DNA from: Streptomyces sp. NBC_01571 | GTDB lineage: Bacteria > Actinomycetota > Actinomycetes > Streptomycetales > Streptomycetaceae | DNA: 64,000 nucleotides | Reading direction: 5' to 3' | NCBI RefSeq assembly: GCF_026339875.1 | Contig: NZ_JAPEPZ010000001.1 | Coordinates: 7,316,001 to 7,380,000, forward strand | In this document: in pieces, positions 25,554-33,926 of the stretch | How positions within the stretch are numbered: the first letter of the stretch is position 1 | How the letters are laid out: each line of letters starts with the position of its first letter | Made by a program: the position numbers and the translations under genes | The notes under the pieces: generated by a model | What the model was told of the DNA's origin: nothing | What the model saw: the letters and a program-made list of their open reading frames with translations, nothing else | The model's database searches: none

Positions 25554-26218
25554 TGTCCGCGCCCGCCGGGAGGCCCACGCGTGTCCTGCTCGCCGACGAC
25601 CACACACTCGTGCGCCGCGGTGTGCGGCTCATCCTCGACGGTGAACCCGATCTGAGCGTGGTGGCGGAGGCCGGAGACGGTGCCGAGGCCGTCGCCCTGG
25701 CCCGCGAAACGGCGGTGGACCTCGCCGTTCTCGACGTCGCCATGCCCCGTATGACCGGCCTGCAGGCGGCCCGCGAACTCTCCCGGCGCCTGCCCGACCT
25801 GCGCATCCTCATCCTGACGATGTACGACAACGAGCAGTACTTCTTCGAGGCGCTCAAGGCCGGTGCCTGCGGCTACGTCCTGAAGTCGGTCGCCGACCGG
25901 GACCTGGTCGAGGCGTGCCGGGCGGCGATGCGCGACGAACCGTTCATCTATCCCGGCGCCGAGACCGCGATCGTGCGCACCTACCTAGAACGTCTGCGAC
26001 GCGGCGAGGGGCTGCCCGCGCGGGCCGTCACCGACCGGGAGGAGGAGGTGCTGAAGCTGGTCGCCGAGGGGCACACGACGAAGGAGATCGGCGAGCTGCT
26101 CTTCATCAGCGCGAAGACCGTGGAGAGCCACCGGGCGAACCTCCTGCAGAAGCTCGGTATGCGCGACCGCCTCGAGCTCACCCGGTACGCGATTCGCGCG
26201 GGGCTCATCGAGCCGTGA
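25550..26218 (+). CDS. NarL/LuxR-family response regulator
   Basis: This 222-residue protein has a receiver domain (ADDH near residue 14, phosphoacceptor Asp in AVLDVAMPRMTGLQA near residue 62, Lys in YVLKSV) and a C-terminal LuxR helix-turn-helix (TDREEEVLKLVAEGHTTKEIGELLFISAKTVESHRANLLQKLG). The ATG at 25550 overlaps the kinase stop, so it is coupled to it. Its regulon is unknown. Confidence 0.93.
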   Translation: MMSAPAGRPTRVLLADDHTLVRRGVRLILDGEPDLSVVAEAGDGAEAVALARETAVDLAVLDVAMPRMTGLQAARELSRRLPDLRILILTMYDNEQYFFEALKAGACGYVLKSVADRDLVEACRAAMRDEPFIYPGAETAIVRTYLERLRRGEGLPARAVTDREEEVLKLVAEGHTTKEIGELLFISAKTVESHRANLLQKLGMRDRLELTRYAIRAGLIEP

Positions 26219-26306
26219 TCCGGCGGCGCCGTGTCGTACGGCCGCCGCGGGTTCGTCCGTGCGTGAGCGTTCCGCTCCCGGCTCGGGGCTCAGGGCCGCG
26301 GATCGC

Positions 26307-26732
26307 TCAGGAACCGAGGCACTCGCTGTTGTCGCCGCCGGACCGGCACTGCGACTGCGGGCCGCTGTGGCCGGGGCTCGGTGGGGACGGTCGGCCGCCA
26401 CCGTGCTCCGCGCTCAGGCCGATCACCACACCGAGCACGAGCGCGAGGCCGGCGAGTGTCTGCACACAGGTGGTGACGATCGCCCCGCGCCGATAGGACA
26501 CGACCGCCGAGACCAGCACGAGCGCGCCGACGACCGAGACGTACACGACCGGCCTGGCGACGCCGATGGTCTCGGTGTCGGCGCCCGTGTCGAAGAACGC
26601 GTACCCGGCCGCGTCCAGACCGGACACGAGCGCGACGACCGCTGCGACGGCGTCCACGACGAGCAGGACGATGGCGAGGACGACATCGGCGAACGGGCTC
26701 GGCCGCCGGCCGGACTCCGGGGAAGGCGTCAT
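26307..26732 (-). CDS. Small membrane protein of unknown function
   Basis: This 141-residue protein has three to four predicted transmembrane helices (about residues 14-37, 63-80, 90-108). A polar Pro/Gly/Ser-rich tail carries two cysteines (SQCRSGGDNSECLGS) that could form a disulfide outside the cell. It resembles Streptomyces-restricted membrane proteins (possibly DUF6234, from memory). No functional context is seen; it is convergent with the response regulator. Confidence 0.6.
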   Translation of the reverse strand: MTPSPESGRRPSPFADVVLAIVLLVVDAVAAVVALVSGLDAAGYAFFDTGADTETIGVARPVVYVSVVGALVLVSAVVSYRRGAIVTTCVQTLAGLALVLGVVIGLSAEHGGGRPSPPSPGHSGPQSQCRSGGDNSECLGS

Positions 26733-26861
26733 ACGGCAAGCCTCGCGTCCCGGGACGTCCGGGTCCTGAGCGCGAATACCCAGCGCGCGCCTGAGTAGGG
26801 GGCCGGGCCCCGAGCCGGGCGCCGGGTCCGGTCCGCGCCTCGGCCCCGCCCCCGCCTTCGG

Positions 26862-27896
26862 TCAGCCGAGTGGGCGCATGTCACTCCCGTACACCGTGCG
26901 GTAGTCCGGGACGACGATCCGGCTCGCCGGGGACGACCGGCGTACCTGGGCGACGAACGCGTCCAGGTCCATCGACGGGTCGCGGCGCGGGGGAGCGGTC
27001 AGGGGCTCCTCGAAGTTGTCCCAGTGCACGGGCACGACGACCCCGGGCCGGTCCAGGGCCCGCAGCAGCCTGGGCACGTAGTCGTGGGTCGCGCTGCCGG
27101 CCGGCACCGCCACCATGGCGAGATCGGGGCGCAGCCCCCGCGCCGCCCGTTCGCAGAAGTCGCTGGCACCCATCAGGAACGCCGACGGACCGCCGCTCCC
27201 CGCCGCCACCAGGAAGGCGAGCGTGTCGCCCTCCGGCAGGTCCGAGACGGTCCTCGGGGGTGTCGCCGGCGGTGCGTGGAGCGTGCCCGGGGCGAAGTAG
27301 GAGTACTTCTTGTTGCGGCTGTGCAGACTCGCCACGACCTCGACGGTGAGTCCACCGCCGAAGTCCAGCACCTCGCCGCCCTTCACCACGGAGATCTGCC
27401 CCGGGTCGACGCCGGACGCGACCAGCAGGTGGTACGTCGTCTCGGTGCCGACGACGCGGGCGCCGGTGGTCCTGGCGATGTGCGGCACATCGGCGAGGTG
27501 GTCCCAGTGGGCGTGGCTGACCAGGACGAGTTCGGGGTGCCCCACGTGTTCCCGCACCAGGTCGGGATCGGTGCGCAGCTCCGTGCCGGCGTCGAAGGCA
27601 CCGTCGAACAGACCTGTTTTGAAGCGGGTGAGGTACGGGTCGAAGAGCACGGTCCGGCCGTCGACGTCGATGCGCCAGCCGGAGGTGCCGAACCAGCGAA
27701 AGGCCGCCGACGCCGGTGCTGGTGCCGGTGCCGGTGTCGATCCGGACGTGTGCGCCGCCGGGGGCGTGGCCGCCGAACCGGCGGCCGTGGCGGCTGCGGC
27801 GGGCAGGAGCGGGGCGGCCGTGCCGAGTGCGGCGCCACGCAGCACCGTGCGGCGGCCGAGCAGGGGGGAACCCGGGGGGTTCTCGTTGTCGCGCAT
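26862..27896 (-). CDS. Tat-exported metallo-beta-lactamase-fold hydrolase
   Basis: This 344-residue protein begins with a twin-arginine signal (GRRTVLRGAALGTAAPLLPAAAA, residues 14-36), then an Ala/Pro-rich linker and a UlaG-like metallo-beta-lactamase fold. Metal ligands are in SHAHWDHLAD near residue 125, MGASDF near residue 245 and VPVHWDNF near residue 290. The family hydrolyses phosphoester or lactone substrates; antibiotic hydrolysis is not implied. It stands alone, convergent with nothing obvious. Confidence 0.85.
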   Translation of the reverse strand: MRDNENPPGSPLLGRRTVLRGAALGTAAPLLPAAAATAAGSAATPPAAHTSGSTPAPAPAPASAAFRWFGTSGWRIDVDGRTVLFDPYLTRFKTGLFDGAFDAGTELRTDPDLVREHVGHPELVLVSHAHWDHLADVPHIARTTGARVVGTETTYHLLVASGVDPGQISVVKGGEVLDFGGGLTVEVVASLHSRNKKYSYFAPGTLHAPPATPPRTVSDLPEGDTLAFLVAAGSGGPSAFLMGASDFCERAARGLRPDLAMVAVPAGSATHDYVPRLLRALDRPGVVVPVHWDNFEEPLTAPPRRDPSMDLDAFVAQVRRSSPASRIVVPDYRTVYGSDMRPLG

Positions 27897-27979
27897 GGCG
27901 TCAGGACATCAGGGGCCGGCCACCCCCGTCCAAGATCGATTCTGTGTCCTGCCGATACGGGAGCGCATATGAGGCCTGG

Positions 27980-29074
27980 TCACAGTCCCGAGTTCCGCAG
28001 GAAGTCGACGGCGATCCTGGCCGCGGTGCCGATCGCCGCGTCCACCTCCGGTCCGGTGGCGGCGAGTTCGCGGGTCCGGGCGAAGACGGAGACCGCGTAG
28101 CAGCGGCCGTCGGGGTACCGGACGACGCCGGCCTCCATGTGCAGCCCCGGAAGCGTCCCGGTCTTCGCCGCGATCGCCGTGTCGCCGGGGAACCCCGACA
28201 CCAGCCGGTGCCGGAACACTTGACGGCTCATCAAGTCACGTACTTGTGCGCAGACTTCCGGTGATCCCGCCTCGTCGCGCCAGATGAGCCGCAGCAGTTC
28301 GGTGGTCTCGCGGGGCGTGCCGGCGTTGGTCCGCAGGGGGTCCAGGACCGCCATCCGCCGCTTGCGGTCCTCCGGCAGGGCCGGGTACCGGACGGCGAAC
28401 TCCCTCTCGTCGCACGCCCCGAGCTCGGCGAGCATCGACTCCAGGACGTCCCGCGGGCCTCCCACGATGCGGGTCCGGTCGAGCCCCAGCTCCTTGGCGA
28501 GCAGCCGTACGGTGTCCAGGCCGACCCGGTCGAGGAGCAGATCCGCCGCCGAGTTGTCGCTGACCGACATCGCGAAGAACGCCAGATCGCGCAGCGACAG
28601 TTCGACGTCGTCCGCGCAGCCCGCGGTGCCCCACCCGCCGAGCCGGTCGGCCGCCGTCACCCGTACCCGCTCCCGGGGGTCGAGCTGCCCGGCCGCCACC
28701 TGCCGCGCGAACTCCAGGACCAGCAGTACCTTGAACACCGAGGCGAGCACGACGAGTTCGTCGGCTCCGACGGCCACCTCGCGCACGCGGGGCCCCGCGA
28801 GGACGGCCGTTCCGGGCACGCCGGGGTCCGTACGACGCGGGTGCCCGGGCCGGGTGCCGACGGGATCCGTCCGCTCGGCGCCGTCGGCGTCCGTACGCAC
28901 GGCGCCGACGGGGTCCGTCTGCTGGACGGAGCCGGGGTCCGCCCGTGCGGCACCGGTGGAATCCGCCCATGCGGCACCCGGAGAAACCGCCCGCGCGACG
29001 CCGATGGGGACCGCGTGCAGGAGGCCCTCGGCGCCCGCCTCCGCGAAGACCGCGCGGATCCGTTCCTCGGCCAT
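27980..29074 (-). CDS. Class A beta-lactamase-like serine hydrolase
   Basis: This 364-residue protein carries all three active-site motifs of class A beta-lactamases: SVFK (SxxK) near residue 112, SDN near residue 172 and KTG near residue 308. Two features are odd. No signal peptide is visible, and residues about 30-85 form a Thr/Asp/Pro/Gly-rich insertion with near-repeats (RTDPVG, RTDADG) ahead of the catalytic domain. The gene is divergent from a LysR regulator with only 29 bp between starts, the classic arrangement of an inducible beta-lactamase. A cytoplasmic esterase role cannot be excluded. Confidence 0.82.
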   Translation of the reverse strand: MAEERIRAVFAEAGAEGLLHAVPIGVARAVSPGAAWADSTGAARADPGSVQQTDPVGAVRTDADGAERTDPVGTRPGHPRRTDPGVPGTAVLAGPRVREVAVGADELVVLASVFKVLLVLEFARQVAAGQLDPRERVRVTAADRLGGWGTAGCADDVELSLRDLAFFAMSVSDNSAADLLLDRVGLDTVRLLAKELGLDRTRIVGGPRDVLESMLAELGACDEREFAVRYPALPEDRKRRMAVLDPLRTNAGTPRETTELLRLIWRDEAGSPEVCAQVRDLMSRQVFRHRLVSGFPGDTAIAAKTGTLPGLHMEAGVVRYPDGRCYAVSVFARTRELAATGPEVDAAIGTAARIAVDFLRNSGL

Positions 29075-29103
29075 CGGTTCGCCCGCCCCCTCGCGTAAGG
29101 TCC

Positions 29104-30078
29104 ATGGTTGTGGATCTCTTGCGCCACCTGCGTCTGTTCGTCACCGTAGCCGAGGAACTGCACTTCAGCCGCGCCGCCGACCGGCTGGGCATGGCTCAGC
29201 CGCCGCTCAGCCAGGCCGTGCGCCGGCTGGAGAGGGAGCTCGGCGCCGAGCTGTTCGACCGGTCGCACCGCCGGATCCGGCTGACCGCCGCCGGGGCGCT
29301 GTTGTGGGACGAGGCCCGTGAACTCCTCGCCCGCGAGGACCGGTTGCGGATGCTGGCCCGGCGCGCGGGGGACGGCGGTCTGGGCACCCTGCGCGCGGGC
29401 GTGCCGCCCGACACCGCCGCCACCGTGCTGACCGCGCTGCTCGCCGCCTGCGCCGAGCGTGCCCCGGGGCTCTCCGTCGACCTGAGGGAGGTCACCACCG
29501 GCGAACAGGTCGGGCTGCTCGCCTCCGGCGGACTCGACGTCGGACTCGTGCACCGCCCCGCCGACACCACCGGACTGCTGCTCGGTCCGGAGGTCGCGGT
29601 GGACCTCGGCGTCGTCCTGCCCCGCACCTCCCCGCTGGCCCGGCGGCCGGAGGTGGCGCTCGGTGAGCTGTCCGGCCACGACCTGGTGCTCTTCCCGCGG
29701 GCCCACGCTCCGGACCGGTACGACCAGGTCCTCGACGTCTGCCGCGCCGCGGGCTTCGTGCCGGGCCGCGTACGGCACGCCTCCAACTCCGAGTTCCTGC
29801 TGGCCCTGGTGACGGCCGGGCACGGCGTGGCCTTCGACCAGGGGCCGGTGGCCCGTAAAGAGCCCCGTGTCGCCTGGCGGCCCCTGGCGGGGCGCCCCCT
29901 CGCCCAGCGGCTGAGCGGGGCGTGGCCCGCCGGTCGCACCGCCCACCCGGCCGCCCGGACCTTCGCGGAGCTCGCCGCCGAGGTGCTGGCCGCCGACCGC
30001 GCCGCGACTCCGAACCGCACCGGCGAGGCGGGCCCCGTCGGTGGACCGCCCCGCCCGTGGTCGGTCGTGTACGGCTGA
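29104..30078 (+). CDS. LysR family transcriptional regulator
   Basis: This 324-residue protein has an N-terminal winged helix-turn-helix (LRHLRLFVTVAEELHFSRAADRLGMAQPPLSQAVRRLERELG) and a LysR substrate-binding domain. An ATG at 29104 is used; AAGG precedes it, though GTG 29110 is possible. Its position divergent from the beta-lactamase-like gene suggests it controls that gene, as AmpR-type regulators do; the shared 29-bp gap is too short for two separate promoters, so one or both lie inside the neighbouring gene start. Confidence 0.9.
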   Translation: MVVDLLRHLRLFVTVAEELHFSRAADRLGMAQPPLSQAVRRLERELGAELFDRSHRRIRLTAAGALLWDEARELLAREDRLRMLARRAGDGGLGTLRAGVPPDTAATVLTALLAACAERAPGLSVDLREVTTGEQVGLLASGGLDVGLVHRPADTTGLLLGPEVAVDLGVVLPRTSPLARRPEVALGELSGHDLVLFPRAHAPDRYDQVLDVCRAAGFVPGRVRHASNSEFLLALVTAGHGVAFDQGPVARKEPRVAWRPLAGRPLAQRLSGAWPAGRTAHPAARTFAELAAEVLAADRAATPNRTGEAGPVGGPPRPWSVVYG

Positions 30079-30117
30079 AGCCTGTCGTATGAAACCTGTC
30101 GTATGAAGCCTGTCGTT
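30076..30117. repeat. Three tandem 14-bp repeats at the LysR gene end
   Basis: TGAAGCCTGTCGTA, TGAAACCTGTCGTA and TGAAGCCTGTCGTT follow each other directly. The first TGA is the stop codon of the LysR gene. Probably simple slippage duplication. Confidence 0.9.
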
Positions 30118-30330
30118 CGGATCATGCGGCCGGTCGCCGCGGCCGGCGAGCGGTTCCGCACTCGGCTCCGACCGGGAACCGTCCGGGCGGGCGCCCCGGA
30201 TCGGCCTCAGTGCCGCGAGGGAGTGGTCCACGCCGCCGCCCGGCGGACACCGGGGCCCTCTCCCCGCGCGTCCGGCGTGGGCCCGTGGCCGGAGACTCCG
30301 GGGCCGGGACGACGTACTCCCGGCACCGCC

Positions 30331-30336
30331 TACCCT
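30331..30336 (+). promoter_or_regulatory. -10 box of the native (leaderless) miaB promoter
   Basis: TACCCT ends seven nucleotides before the miaB ATG at 30343, and there is no ribosome-binding site, so the host miaB mRNA probably begins at its start codon. After prophage insertion this promoter drives only the 29-codon stub. Confidence 0.55.
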
Positions 30337-30342
30337 TGTCGC

Positions 30343-30432
30343 ATGAGCAGCAACGACCGGAGCCACGCGGTGGACGTTCAGGATTCGAAGACCTACGAGG
30401 TGCGCACCTACGGGTGCCAGATGAACCCGTAG
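30343..30432 (+). pseudogene. miaB: 5' end of miaB, cut off by prophage insertion
   Basis: This is the native beginning of miaB: MSSNDRSHAVDVQDS followed by [13 protein letters not shown], after which phage sequence gives one proline codon and a TAG stop. The YGCQMN cysteine is the first ligand of the MiaB auxiliary iron-sulfur cluster. The same residues are repeated at the rebuilt miaB on the right end of the prophage (48,464 onward). The 29-residue product should be non-functional. An outward bidirectional terminator at 30,529-30,565 would stop transcription from here entering the prophage. Confidence 0.93.
30393..30426. other. attL (host miaB / prophage left junction)
   Basis: A 34-bp segment matches 48,496-48,529 with two mismatches; the last 18 bp (TACGGGTGCCAGATGAAC, 30,409-30,426) are identical. 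The two mismatches are both third codon positions of miaB (GTG/GTA, ACC/ACT). Sequence on the left is host coding sequence; on the right it leaves the MiaB frame at once. Confidence 0.93.
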
Positions 30433-30465
30433 TGTTACCTGTCTTGGTCTTCCTACGGGTTCATC
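30420..30465. repeat. 13-bp perfect inverted repeat spanning attL
   Basis: GATGAACCCGTAG (30,420-30,432) and CTACGGGTTCATC (30,453-30,465) are separated by 20 bp. The left arm overlaps the att core and the right arm lies in the phage. It may be a pair of integrase binding sites or a hairpin. Confidence 0.8.
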
Positions 30466-30491
30466 CTATCACACAGGGTAATTGCTGCTAA
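30463..30491 (-). promoter_or_regulatory. Candidate leftward promoter at the prophage left end
   Basis: On the minus strand TTAGCA (30,491-30,486), 17 bp, TAGGAT (30,468-30,463) match a Streptomyces-type promoter. In the lysogen it points out of the prophage, antisense to the miaB stub. In the excised circle it would lie directly upstream of the integrase gene. Assignment is by consensus only. Confidence 0.45.
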
Positions 30492-30528
30492 CCAGCCGTA
30501 ATATGCAGCGCAATAGAGGCGTCATACA

Positions 30529-30565
30529 GAAACCCCTAGTCCTTTATGCAAGGGCTAGGGGTTTC
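30529..30565. terminator. Bidirectional hairpin ending the phage late operon
   Basis: Arms GAAACCCCTAG and CTAGGGGTTTC pair perfectly over 11 bp and extend inward to a 16-bp stem with one G-T wobble and a 5-nt loop. It starts 19 nt after the last late gene. The arms end in TTTC on either strand, so it can act in both directions. Confidence 0.85.
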
Positions 30566-30583
30566 CGCTTTCTAGGAGAAAGT

Positions 30584-30775
30584 CTATCTGATGAAGGGCA
30601 TTGCCAGAGCTGCAACCGTCCCAAGTCCGATGATGAACGGGATGATGCGGCCGAGGTCATTCTTCTCAAGCTCTCGGATGCGGGCTTCATGGTCGGTGTT
30701 GGATGTAAGCACCTGGTCTAGCTTGGTCTCAAGCCTGGTCAGCACAACAACAACTTCATGGTCGTCTGTGTTCAT
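30584..30775 (-). CDS. Small holin/XhlA-like membrane protein
   Basis: This 63-residue protein has an N-terminal amphipathic coiled coil (LTRLETKLDQV...HEARIRELEKND) and one C-terminal transmembrane helix (IIPFIIGLGTVAALAM). This is the layout of hemolysin XhlA-type phage proteins that act with holins in lysis. The ATG at 30,775 has a strong GGAGGTGATA site and overlaps the previous stop (ATGA), so I prefer it to longer starts. It is the last gene of the late operon. No endolysin gene is adjacent. Confidence 0.65.
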   Translation of the reverse strand: MNTDDHEVVVVLTRLETKLDQVLTSNTDHEARIRELEKNDLGRIIPFIIGLGTVAALAMPFIR

Positions 30776-31260
30776 TCGGGTATCACCTCCAACCCTGCAA
30801 TTCTTAGGTTGACGTAGTCTCCCGATACCGCCTTGTCTCCCAATGCTGACCTTCTTAGCCAGAAGTGGCGTACCTGACCAGGTGCAAGGGTTCCGATAGA
30901 CAAGGTAGTTACCCATCCTGTTGTCACGGATGGCGTAGACGTTTCCGAAGCAAGGGTTCCGCTGTTGTACGAAGATGCTGCGGCGGCTGTTGCGGCATTG
31001 GTTCCGATAGCGATAGTAGACCCGCCCGAAAGCTGGTTACTGATGGCTACAGACGCGCCGGTTACCGGAAAGGTGCCGTCGTTGTAAATGAACAGACACC
31101 GGTATTCGACCGTGTGGGCATCAGCCTGTGCCTTTGATACCGCATCCCAAAACCCATTGGTTGCTCCTGAGGGTGTTGCACTAGAGGCGTATCCACCAAG
31201 GCTGATGCTTGTTGGAGAGCCAAGAGATGTTGCACTGGACGTTCTAATTGATAGTGACAC
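30772..31260 (-). CDS. Minor tail / putative tail fibre component
   Basis: This 162-residue protein is rich in Ser, Thr, Ala and Gly with alternating beta-strand patterns, no membrane segment and no cysteine-rich region. Its place after the minor tail genes and before the holin-like gene suggests a distal tail or receptor-binding component. No family is recognised. Confidence 0.5.
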   Translation of the reverse strand: MSLSIRTSSATSLGSPTSISLGGYASSATPSGATNGFWDAVSKAQADAHTVEYRCLFIYNDGTFPVTGASVAISNQLSGGSTIAIGTNAATAAAASSYNSGTLASETSTPSVTTGWVTTLSIGTLAPGQVRHFWLRRSALGDKAVSGDYVNLRIAGLEVIPE

Positions 31261-31269
31261 TGTTCCTCC

Positions 31270-31977
31270 TCACGAGAACCATTTGTAAGACAGCTTCAAG
31301 ACGGGCCTTGAAGAACCCGCACCAACAAAGGCTCCGTAGTATTCCTTTGATGTTGATGGTCCTGGACCAAAGGCGAACCCCTTAGCTGTTCCATCGGCAA
31401 ATTCCTGCCCGATGCTGTTAGAAAAGTCGATGGTCTTAGAGCCGGTCTTTGAAGACCAACCGGCGCGGAAACGGTCGTCATTCACGCCAGAGCTAGACCA
31501 GGAACTTGGTTCTGACGTCTTGTTGTGCGTTCCGATGACCGCCGTTCCACCGCTGTTGTTGTACCACCAAGAGGCGTTCAGGATAAGTTTGGCATCCGTT
31601 ACTGTCGCATTCGACGGAATGCCGGACACAGAGAAGCCGCACATTGAACGCTGGTTTCCATTGGTTCCATCGTAATAGCCCTGGAATAGGTCACCCGTAT
31701 CGGTTCGCTTGCTTCCATTGCTTCTGTAGGAACCCGCCCAAGATGCCGAGAAGGACTTGGTAGCGGTATGCCAAGAGCCGGTAGGTGTTGGGGCAGACAC
31801 ATTCCAAGAGAGCCCAATGTCAGTCCTGATAGAACCAGGGCTGAACGGGGCATTCTCTGGCATCCAGTTACCGCCATCCCAATAACGAGGTAGACGCGTT
31901 ACCCACTGGGTTCCATTCCATACACGCACCCAACTAGCGTCTATCCAAGCTGTTCCATCCCATACGAGCATTGACAT
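31270..31977 (-). CDS. Minor tail protein, probable tail fibre/receptor-binding protein
   Basis: This 235-residue protein starts with repeated W-containing beta hairpins (LVWDGTAWIDASWVRVWNGTQWV), a motif common at the N-terminus of actinophage minor tail proteins. A Ser/Gly/Asn-rich beta domain of DNRLRE/carbohydrate-binding flavour (ATVTDAKLILNASWWYNNSGGTAVIGTHN) follows. It probably forms part of the host-recognition tip. It is 3 bp from the upstream gene. Confidence 0.6.
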   Translation of the reverse strand: MSMLVWDGTAWIDASWVRVWNGTQWVTRLPRYWDGGNWMPENAPFSPGSIRTDIGLSWNVSAPTPTGSWHTATKSFSASWAGSYRSNGSKRTDTGDLFQGYYDGTNGNQRSMCGFSVSGIPSNATVTDAKLILNASWWYNNSGGTAVIGTHNKTSEPSSWSSSGVNDDRFRAGWSSKTGSKTIDFSNSIGQEFADGTAKGFAFGPGPSTSKEYYGAFVGAGSSRPVLKLSYKWFS

Positions 31978-31980
31978 ATG

Positions 31981-32700
31981 TCATCCCGCCCACTGGTCAG
32001 CGAAGCCAAGAGGGGATACCTGCATACCCGCGTTACCGATACCCGGCTTATTCGTAGGTGTAGAAGTCGCATCCATAGCCGCATGAATTTGGAACGTGGT
32101 AGTTCCGCTGTTCAGTGTGACTACGGCAGAACGCTCCCAGCTCTCATACGTAGACGTACTGTCCAGGAATAGAGAGCGACCGACGGAACCCGTTAGCGCG
32201 TAGGTGTCTCCGGTTGTGGCACCCGTCCAATTCAGCCGGGCACGAATGCCGGAAGAACTGGTTTCGATACGAGCCGTTCCACCCCATGTGATGAGAGCCT
32301 TAACGGCCCGACCACTGTTATTGGTCCAAGAGGCAGTGCTACCCCATGCTGCGTATGCGCCGTTCAGCGCGGTCACATCGAGCGTAGACGTAGCGAATAC
32401 GCCCGTTCCTGGGGCCGGTAGAGCCTGTGAGGGCATAACCCATAGCTGTCCTACCTGAGGGTTGCTAGGCGCCGTTGTAGACACCGTAGCGACGCCACCA
32501 AGAGGCACCCAAGCATCGGTATTATCCCTTGCCATCACCTGGCCGGTATCCACTACGTATGCCTGCTTGACCTCGGTAGGCAAGGCGTTAAGGTCTGTGC
32601 TCGTATCAACCTTTACCGTCACCTGGTTCATCAGATAGTTGTTGACTTCATCTGCTGTCAGTACGTCATAGTCGGCGAACACCTGGTAATTCTCTGCCAT
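31981..32700 (-). CDS. Minor tail protein
   Basis: This 239-residue protein has an N-terminal segment LTADEVNNYLMNQVTVKVDTSTDLNALPTEVKQAYV(V), a pattern I recognise from distal tail proteins of actinophages (a short domain that begins baseplate or fibre proteins). A Ser/Thr/Gly-rich beta region follows. It lies in the late operon between the Tal/Dit-like protein and the W-repeat tail protein. Confidence 0.6.
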   Translation of the reverse strand: MAENYQVFADYDVLTADEVNNYLMNQVTVKVDTSTDLNALPTEVKQAYVVDTGQVMARDNTDAWVPLGGVATVSTTAPSNPQVGQLWVMPSQALPAPGTGVFATSTLDVTALNGAYAAWGSTASWTNNSGRAVKALITWGGTARIETSSSGIRARLNWTGATTGDTYALTGSVGRSLFLDSTSTYESWERSAVVTLNSGTTTFQIHAAMDATSTPTNKPGIGNAGMQVSPLGFADQWAG

Positions 32701-32711
32701 TTAATTTCTCC

Positions 32712-33926
32712 TTAGAATGTGGCGTCAAGAAGGTCAACGGTGACCATCCAGCGCTCCGGTGTAATGTCGTGTTCGATAGCCAGAACACGGAATGGCTGGT
32801 TGAGCGAAGACCATTCGCTGTTGTATTCGCAGTTGACGAGGTCGAACAGCTCCAGGCCGGCAACCTTTTCAATTTCGTTCGTTGCATTCCAGTACACGCT
32901 GTCAGCCCTTAGTTCGGGCGTATCGAATTCGTGTAGAACGGTATTGCCGTATGCGAATACATCCTCATCGTTCGCAAGGTTCGTTGTAACCTCGGTCTGC
33001 CGTGCGCCGTATGTCGCTACGGATGTCGCATTGCGGAACGGCCCGTAGACCTTCTCGATACTGGTATACGTCCATTCGAGCGTTTCAGGGTCATAGTCCG
33101 TCTGCCTGGTCATGTTCCGAACGAATACGTCGTTGAACATGATGGTGTCATCAAGGGATACCGGCATGTCTACGTAATACGAACGAATAGGGTCGGTGTC
33201 ATCCCTCGTATCCGAGAAGTTGATGACAGGCGAATTCGTAGGCAACGAACCTCGGCCGAATGCCTTAACGACATTCTCCTTGTCCACATAGATGTAACCA
33301 AGCTCGGAATTCTGTGCGAGCATCAGATGGTTAACAAGCGTGCTGTCGTATTGGTTGTCTGACAGGTTGACTGTTCCACCTACCGCCGTAAATGGAATTC
33401 CATGCTTGCTCAGGATGTCTGTCACACGTTCTGAAAACGTTCCAGCAACAACACCCGCGCGGTTCGTATTCGCCAGTGTCTTAACCATGTCCGTAGCAGA
33501 CAGGTATACGGGTGGCTTCTGTGTCTTGTCCTTAAGAAGTCCGACACGAACGCTTGAGATAGCACCAGTGAAGATGCTCACCCACTGGTCAACAACCCAT
33601 GCCTGTAGGCGAATAGGTACACCCTGTTTGATGTATGGGTTATTCAAGGGGTTAACGGCAAAGTCATAGATGGTCGCGTTGAGCGTTCCAACTTCCATCT
33701 CTGTCTGAATGTTGTCACCCCTCTTGGCACCCCTACGAACCTTGATGTCATGGGTTGAGCCAAGAACGTTCATCCATTCAACGTTCGGGTCATACCCTCC
33801 ATCAGCCTCAGCAGCACCGCCGAGACGATAACCGCCAAGCTGAGAGAGGGACAGAACGAAGATGTCGTCTCGCGCCGTCTGAACCTCTAGACGGAGCTTT
33901 TCGTGTAGGTCCGGGTATGCGGTCAT
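32712..33926 (-). CDS. Minor tail protein (baseplate hub, Dit/Tal-like)
   Basis: This 404-residue protein directly follows the tape measure gene, overlapping its stop by ATGA, where siphophages place the distal tail/hub proteins. It contains IYDFAVNPLNNPYIKQGVPIRLQAW and a phage-type late-control segment (FSERVTDILSKHGIPFTAVGGTVNLSDNQYDSTLVNHLMLAQNSELGYIYVD) similar to gpD-like hub proteins. No peptidoglycan-hydrolase motif is apparent, so it does not supply the missing lysin. Confidence 0.7.
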   Translation of the reverse strand: MTAYPDLHEKLRLEVQTARDDIFVLSLSQLGGYRLGGAAEADGGYDPNVEWMNVLGSTHDIKVRRGAKRGDNIQTEMEVGTLNATIYDFAVNPLNNPYIKQGVPIRLQAWVVDQWVSIFTGAISSVRVGLLKDKTQKPPVYLSATDMVKTLANTNRAGVVAGTFSERVTDILSKHGIPFTAVGGTVNLSDNQYDSTLVNHLMLAQNSELGYIYVDKENVVKAFGRGSLPTNSPVINFSDTRDDTDPIRSYYVDMPVSLDDTIMFNDVFVRNMTRQTDYDPETLEWTYTSIEKVYGPFRNATSVATYGARQTEVTTNLANDEDVFAYGNTVLHEFDTPELRADSVYWNATNEIEKVAGLELFDLVNCEYNSEWSSLNQPFRVLAIEHDITPERWMVTVDLLDATF

